This document shows positions 60,844-64,000 of a DNA stretch of 64,000 bases, piece after piece (the stretch's first letter is position 1; each line of letters opens with the position of its first letter). The stretch lies in contig NZ_SLWS01000007.1 of NCBI RefSeq assembly GCF_004345645.1, positions 1 through 64,000 on the forward strand, written 5' to 3'. This DNA comes from Actinocrispum wychmicini. Its GTDB lineage: Bacteria; Actinomycetota; Actinomycetes; Mycobacteriales; Pseudonocardiaceae. A program made the translations under genes and the position numbers. The notes beneath the pieces are model-generated. The model was not told the DNA's origin. It saw only the letters and a list, made by a program, of their open reading frames with translations, and did not search any database.

Positions 60844-62358
60844 TCAGCGGTTTCCGTGCGGCTTCGGCATCCGGTACCCAAAGACTCGATCGCGAGGACA
60901 TTCGTCCTCAGTGGACCGATCCTGGCTGGCAGCCCGAACGACTTGGATCAGCTCTGGCCGGCCGAGCTTCGTACGGAGGGTTGCGATATGGATGTCGAGT
61001 GAACGACTTTCCCACCCGCCGCAGCGCCCCCAAATCTCGGTCAGCAGGTTCTCCCGTGAACACACCGCACCTCCGCTGCTGGCAAGCATTGTGAGTAGCC
61101 GGAACTCCTTACGGGACAACGGGACTTGCCGCCCAGCGACCCGTACCTCGTGCTGTGTCAGGTCCACAACGATCTCCCCGAGCCGCACCACGCGGTCTTG
61201 TGCGTTGAGGATCTCCAGTACCCGTGCGCTATGTCCGTAGGTGGCTCGCCCCTGCTGTGTGCGTACACGTTCTCGGTGCGGATGCGGGGGCTGATACAGG
61301 TATCCGACACCGCGAGCCGAGACGAGCGAGTCGCTCCCCAAGTCGGTCATGTCCAGCTTGCGTCGAAGCTTCGAAACAGCGAACTTCACCCGGTCCGGAT
61401 CTGCGCCCAATGGTTCGCCCCAGACTCGTGCGAGCAGCTTTTCCACCGACTGGACCGCGCCTGCCTGGTGGGCAAGCACCTCAAGCAAACGAAATTCTGT
61501 CGCGGTCAGGATCAGTTCGACGCCAGCGACGTGTGCCTTCCGCCGGAAGGAATCCAAGCGCAGTACGCCGTCGTCGTAGACGTGGTCGACCTTCAACCCG
61601 GCGGTGTAGCGGCGGACGACTCTCTTCATTCGGGCGAGGAGTTCCGCAACGTCATACGGCTTCACCAGGTAGTCGTCGGCTCCGTCGGTCAGCGCTAGGA
61701 CGCGATCGTCGACCTCTCCACGGGCCGAAACGACGATCACCGGAACGTCGCTCACCGCGCGCAACTGGCGCAGCACATGGATCCCGTCGATGTCAGGGAG
61801 ACCAAGGTCGAGAAGGACTACGTCCAGCTCATTGACGTACGCAGCTTCTAGTCCCTGCCTGCCGTTCGCCACACTTAGCACGCGACAGCCACGGCGGTTC
61901 AGCACCGGGACCAACGCGTGTCGGACCCGGTCATCGTCCTCGATAAACAACACGCGCAGTTCGGACCCCGAGTCAGGCTCGTGGTCAACCGAGAATGGGC
62001 CAGTGACACCCGAGGAACCGGGCCCGGCCGCGGCGACCGCGTAGACCTCGACGGCCGACGCGACGACGCCGCGTTCAATCAGGTACTGCAGCGTCAGGTC
62101 GTAGCACCGGGCACAAATGCGGGTGTCCTGCCCATGAACGACCAGTCGGTACTCCACCTCCCGGCCGCATGCCTGCCCCGCGAGATCGGTCGAGCATCGA
62201 CGCTGCACTGCCGCCGCGGTCTGCTTCTGCTCCCGCCCACGTTGTCGCCGCGCGGCCGACCGGCACGTAGCCGAGCAATACCGGCGCGGACGCCCAGTCT
62301 GTAACGCGGGAGCAAGGGGCGCCGAGCACACCGTGCACCGAGTGCTCGACTTCCGCAT
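60844..62358 (-). CDS. Response regulator with zinc-finger-like N-terminus and two winged helices
   Basis: 504 aa from ATG 62358 (GAAGGAA upstream). Residues 1-45 carry four Cys (8, 11, 28, 32) in CTVCSAPLAP...RRYCSATCRSAARR, a small zinc-finger likeness. A CheY-like receiver (~133-245) has IEDDDRVRHALVPV, the phospho-acceptor in VVLLDLGLPDIDG and ADDYLVKPYD. An OmpR/PhoB winged helix (~255-350) ends ARGVGYLYQPP. A second one (~375-470) has LSRKEFRLLTMLASSGGAVC and SLDIHIATLRTKLGRPELIQ. The second ends abnormally (VVRAASQDRS instead of VRGVGYR), where it meets the intron remnant. Its natural C-terminus is lost. No sensor kinase is visible. Confidence 0.75.
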   Translation of the reverse strand: MRKSSTRCTVCSAPLAPALQTGRPRRYCSATCRSAARRQRGREQKQTAAAVQRRCSTDLAGQACGREVEYRLVVHGQDTRICARCYDLTLQYLIERGVVASAVEVYAVAAAGPGSSGVTGPFSVDHEPDSGSELRVLFIEDDDRVRHALVPVLNRRGCRVLSVANGRQGLEAAYVNELDVVLLDLGLPDIDGIHVLRQLRAVSDVPVIVVSARGEVDDRVLALTDGADDYLVKPYDVAELLARMKRVVRRYTAGLKVDHVYDDGVLRLDSFRRKAHVAGVELILTATEFRLLEVLAHQAGAVQSVEKLLARVWGEPLGADPDRVKFAVSKLRRKLDMTDLGSDSLVSARGVGYLYQPPHPHRERVRTQQGRATYGHSARVLEILNAQDRVVRLGEIVVDLTQHEVRVAGRQVPLSRKEFRLLTMLASSGGAVCSRENLLTEIWGRCGGWESRSLDIHIATLRTKLGRPELIQVVRAASQDRSTEDECPRDRVFGYRMPKPHGNR

Positions 62359-62428
62359 AACCGTTCCTTCCCGCAAGAGAGCATACGGCACGAAACCAGT
62401 TTCGTGCTGCCGGCAGAGGCACGACTCT

Positions 62429-62448
62429 TGAACACCTCTTGGTGTTCA
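62429..62448. promoter_or_regulatory. Perfect inverted repeat upstream of the response regulator
   Basis: Arms tgaacacc and ggtgttca (8 bp) around tctt lie about 70 bases upstream of the ATG at 62358. Position and symmetry suit an operator or autoregulation site. Confidence 0.4.
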
Positions 62449-62478
62449 GCCGTGTCCGATGTTTTATTGGTGAGGGAA

Positions 62479-62502
62479 CCCGGCTGCCCGAAGGCAGCCG
62501 GG
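62479..62502. terminator. Strong GC hairpin with CGAA tetraloop
   Basis: A perfect 10-bp stem (cccggctgcc / ggcagccggg) closes a CGAA tetraloop, a very stable terminator-like hairpin. It lies downstream of the minus-strand ORF at 62510, so it could end transcription entering the response-regulator gene. Confidence 0.55.
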
Positions 62503-62509
62503 CCGGGTG

Positions 62510-62908
62510 TCATGATCGCTTGTGCTCGCCAGCGTTGACGATCACGTCACCCACCGCGATGAGGGCCCTCGCCACCACGGCGACGGCCCCGTCGTGTTTC
62601 AGGGCGGCGACCGTGCCCAGAGCACCGAGCACGACGCGGAGACCCCGCCACCACGGGTACCCCTCTTGCGGGCACCACCTCGCGTCCACCCGGATCTTGT
62701 CCTCCTGGACATGCCCTGGCGACACGTTCGGCACAGAGTTCTGCACAGCAGCGACCTCCTCTCGACAGCGACCGCGACCATCGCGAGCTGTCGCGACACG
62801 CGCGCGGTGGTCTGCGCAATCGAGGTGAGCATTCGCTGCCTTCCTGAGCCCGAATGAGGCGATAGCGCCACATTGCCCAGTAACTGCTCCTTCGGCAATG
62901 GACGGCAA
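62510..62908 (-). other. Possible small ORF, weakly supported
   Basis: A minus-strand frame ends WWRGLRVVLGALGTVAALKH, then VARALIAVGDVIVNAGEHKR, a hydrophobic plausible C-terminus. An overlapping frame (SIAQTTARVSRQLAMVAVAV) looks like the N-terminal half, so a frameshifted small gene is possible. No family recognised. Otherwise 62503-63167 holds nothing I can support. Confidence 0.25.
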
Positions 62909-63167
62909 CCAAGGTAGCCGTCTAGACCCTGTAGAAGATCAGCTCGCCAGGGACAGAGCCGAAACTGGTCCGTGCGTCACACGACCACATCGACCCGGAC
63001 GCCCCGAACGCGGACACGGTCACGATGCTTGTGCCCCGTCCGGTTCGGGTTCGTGCAGTTCTGACGCCGCTGCGCGAGCACGTTCACCGTGCCCGCGTCC
63101 GCCGCGCTGGTGTTGTGCACCGCGTGCGGCGAACGCTGTCCCGGGCCCGGCGTGTGACCGGACTTCC

Positions 63168-63536
63168 TCATCGGGCGAAGACGTTGGCGAAATCGCCGGT
63201 GTTGATCGCGATCGCGAGGTCGAGGACCGCGTCGATCCCGGACTCGTCGCAGCGGGCGACGACGTCCACGACTGGGGAGCTGGGCTGGTCGATGACCAGT
63301 GCCCAGCCGCGGTCGATGTCGATGGTGATCGCCAGTCGGCGCGGTTCGAACGCGCCCCAGGCCGGGGTGGTGGCGGTGCGGGGCAGCGGCACGTACAGCA
63401 CGTCCCGACGCGTGGTGGTGCCGCGTTCGGCGAGCCGTGCGACCACGGTGTCCAGCAGCGTGTTCACCAGCGCCAGGCCGCTGGTGGTGGACGTCAAGCC
63501 GCGGCACCGTGCGGACAAGCCGGAGAACGCGTTCAC
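63168..63536 (-). CDS. Hypothetical protein (122 aa)
   Basis: Frame from ATG 63536: TSGLALVNTLLDTVVARLAE, TRRDVLYVPLPRTATTPAWG, RRLAITIDIDRGWALVIDQP and LDLAIAINTGDFANVFAR. Alternating hydrophobic strands suggest a compact alpha/beta protein. Start uncertain; the first ~18 residues are Cys/Arg-rich and may be upstream sequence. No family recognised. Confidence 0.4.
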   Translation of the reverse strand: MNAFSGLSARCRGLTSTTSGLALVNTLLDTVVARLAERGTTTRRDVLYVPLPRTATTPAWGAFEPRRLAITIDIDRGWALVIDQPSSPVVDVVARCDESGIDAVLDLAIAINTGDFANVFAR

Positions 63537-63829
63537 CTTCGCCTGGACCCGGTCAGCCAGCTGTGACTCACCTTCTCCAGAACAGCAAGCGCGACGCTGT
63601 TATGCAGCGGGCTCTCTCGCCGACCATGGCACGAATCTCGCTGCCTGGCTACCAGGGCGAGCGCCGGAAGTTTGCCGCTCCCTTGGTTGAAGCAGATATT
63701 CGAACCTCGCGAGCGCCATCAGCATGTCTCGCTTCGTCGACAATGCCGCAAAACAGCGGAACCGTATCGATGGGCGCACATGGGTGGACGTCGCCGTTCG
63801 ACGGCCTCACCTGGATGCAGATGCCCTGA

Positions 63830-64000
63830 TCACTGTTGCTGTGGTGGAGGTGGTGCGGTCAGGCCGCTGAACCGGACGATGTCGCGCATGTTTTGCTTGC
63901 AGGCGTCGTCCGGGCAGTGGCGGACGACGATGTCCGTCGCGCCGTTGCCCAACGTGATCGGCACGCTGATCGTCTGGTCGATCTCGCCTGAGTTGTCCGA
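63830..64000 (-). CDS. Partial CDS running off the right edge
   Basis: The last 56 residues of a gene on the minus strand: SGEIDQTISVPITLGNGATD, IVVRHCPDDACKQNMRDIVR and a Pro/Gln tail (APPPPQQQ), with TGA at 63830-63832. The frame is open to the window end. Two Cys in HCPDDAC. Family not recognised. Bases 63537-63829 show no gene. Confidence 0.5.
   Translation of the reverse strand, partial: SDNSGEIDQTISVPITLGNGATDIVVRHCPDDACKQNMRDIVRFSGLTAPPPPQQQ

Overview
This is a high-GC actinomycete sequence: GC-rich third positions, frequent GTG starts, four-base ATGA/GTGA overlaps, and SUKH, XRE and DUF2637-type accessory genes. The mixture of families suggests the order Pseudonocardiales, which is an inference from gene content only. 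The window holds one compact biosynthetic gene cluster (about 8.3-39.8 kb) set between two long stretches of mobile-element debris.

Left flank (1-8.3 kb): a partial SUKH-type immunity gene, IS3- and IS481/IS3-like transposase remnants, a coiled-coil protein, a secreted protein, and broken pieces of chromosomal genes (kdpD, an MFS transporter, an amidohydrolase, a SIS-domain regulator).

Core (8.3-39.8 kb): an amino-group-carrier-protein (LysW/AmCP) pathway is combined with a split transketolase, a DegT-type aminotransferase, a sulfotransferase, a dedicated PAPS supply (CysD, CysN, CysC) and a coupled gene pair whose size and position match the aziridine-closing pairs Vzb10/11 and AziU3/U2. 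Inferred logic: LysX loads glutamate on LysW, and LysZ and LysY make the semialdehyde. Transketolase adds two carbons, the aminotransferase installs the second amine, the sulfotransferase makes a sulfate leaving group, and the U2/U3-like pair closes an aziridine (1-azabicyclo[3.1.0]hexane type). LysK releases the amino acid. Three NRPS proteins (A-T-C-A-T, C-A-T, C-A-T-TE) then build what should be a tetrapeptide ending in serine, released by a thioesterase with a cysteine nucleophile. A 2OG-Fe oxygenase, a GNAT, a ureohydrolase-like protein, a dienelactone-hydrolase-like protein, an MFS exporter, a secreted tripeptidyl-aminopeptidase-like protein and a LuxR regulator complete the cluster. Almost all genes in the two minus-strand operons overlap by four bases. 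The gene combination points to an uncharacterised aziridine peptide.

Right flank (39.8-64 kb): nearly everything is mobile or decaying. It contains broken XRE and NUDIX genes, a short orphan type I-E-like CRISPR array (five repeats, four 33-bp spacers, no cas genes), a DUF2637 protein, and two recombinase elements (one Tn554-like). There is a possible conflict/defence patch (nucleotidyl-cyclase-like protein, beta-rich protein, two-TM plus ubiquitin-like protein). An AraC-type gene fragment is split by IS110 and IS701 insertions, and IS630 and ISKra4 remnants follow. A group II intron 3' remnant abuts a response regulator with two winged-helix domains. No rRNA or tRNA gene was recognised.
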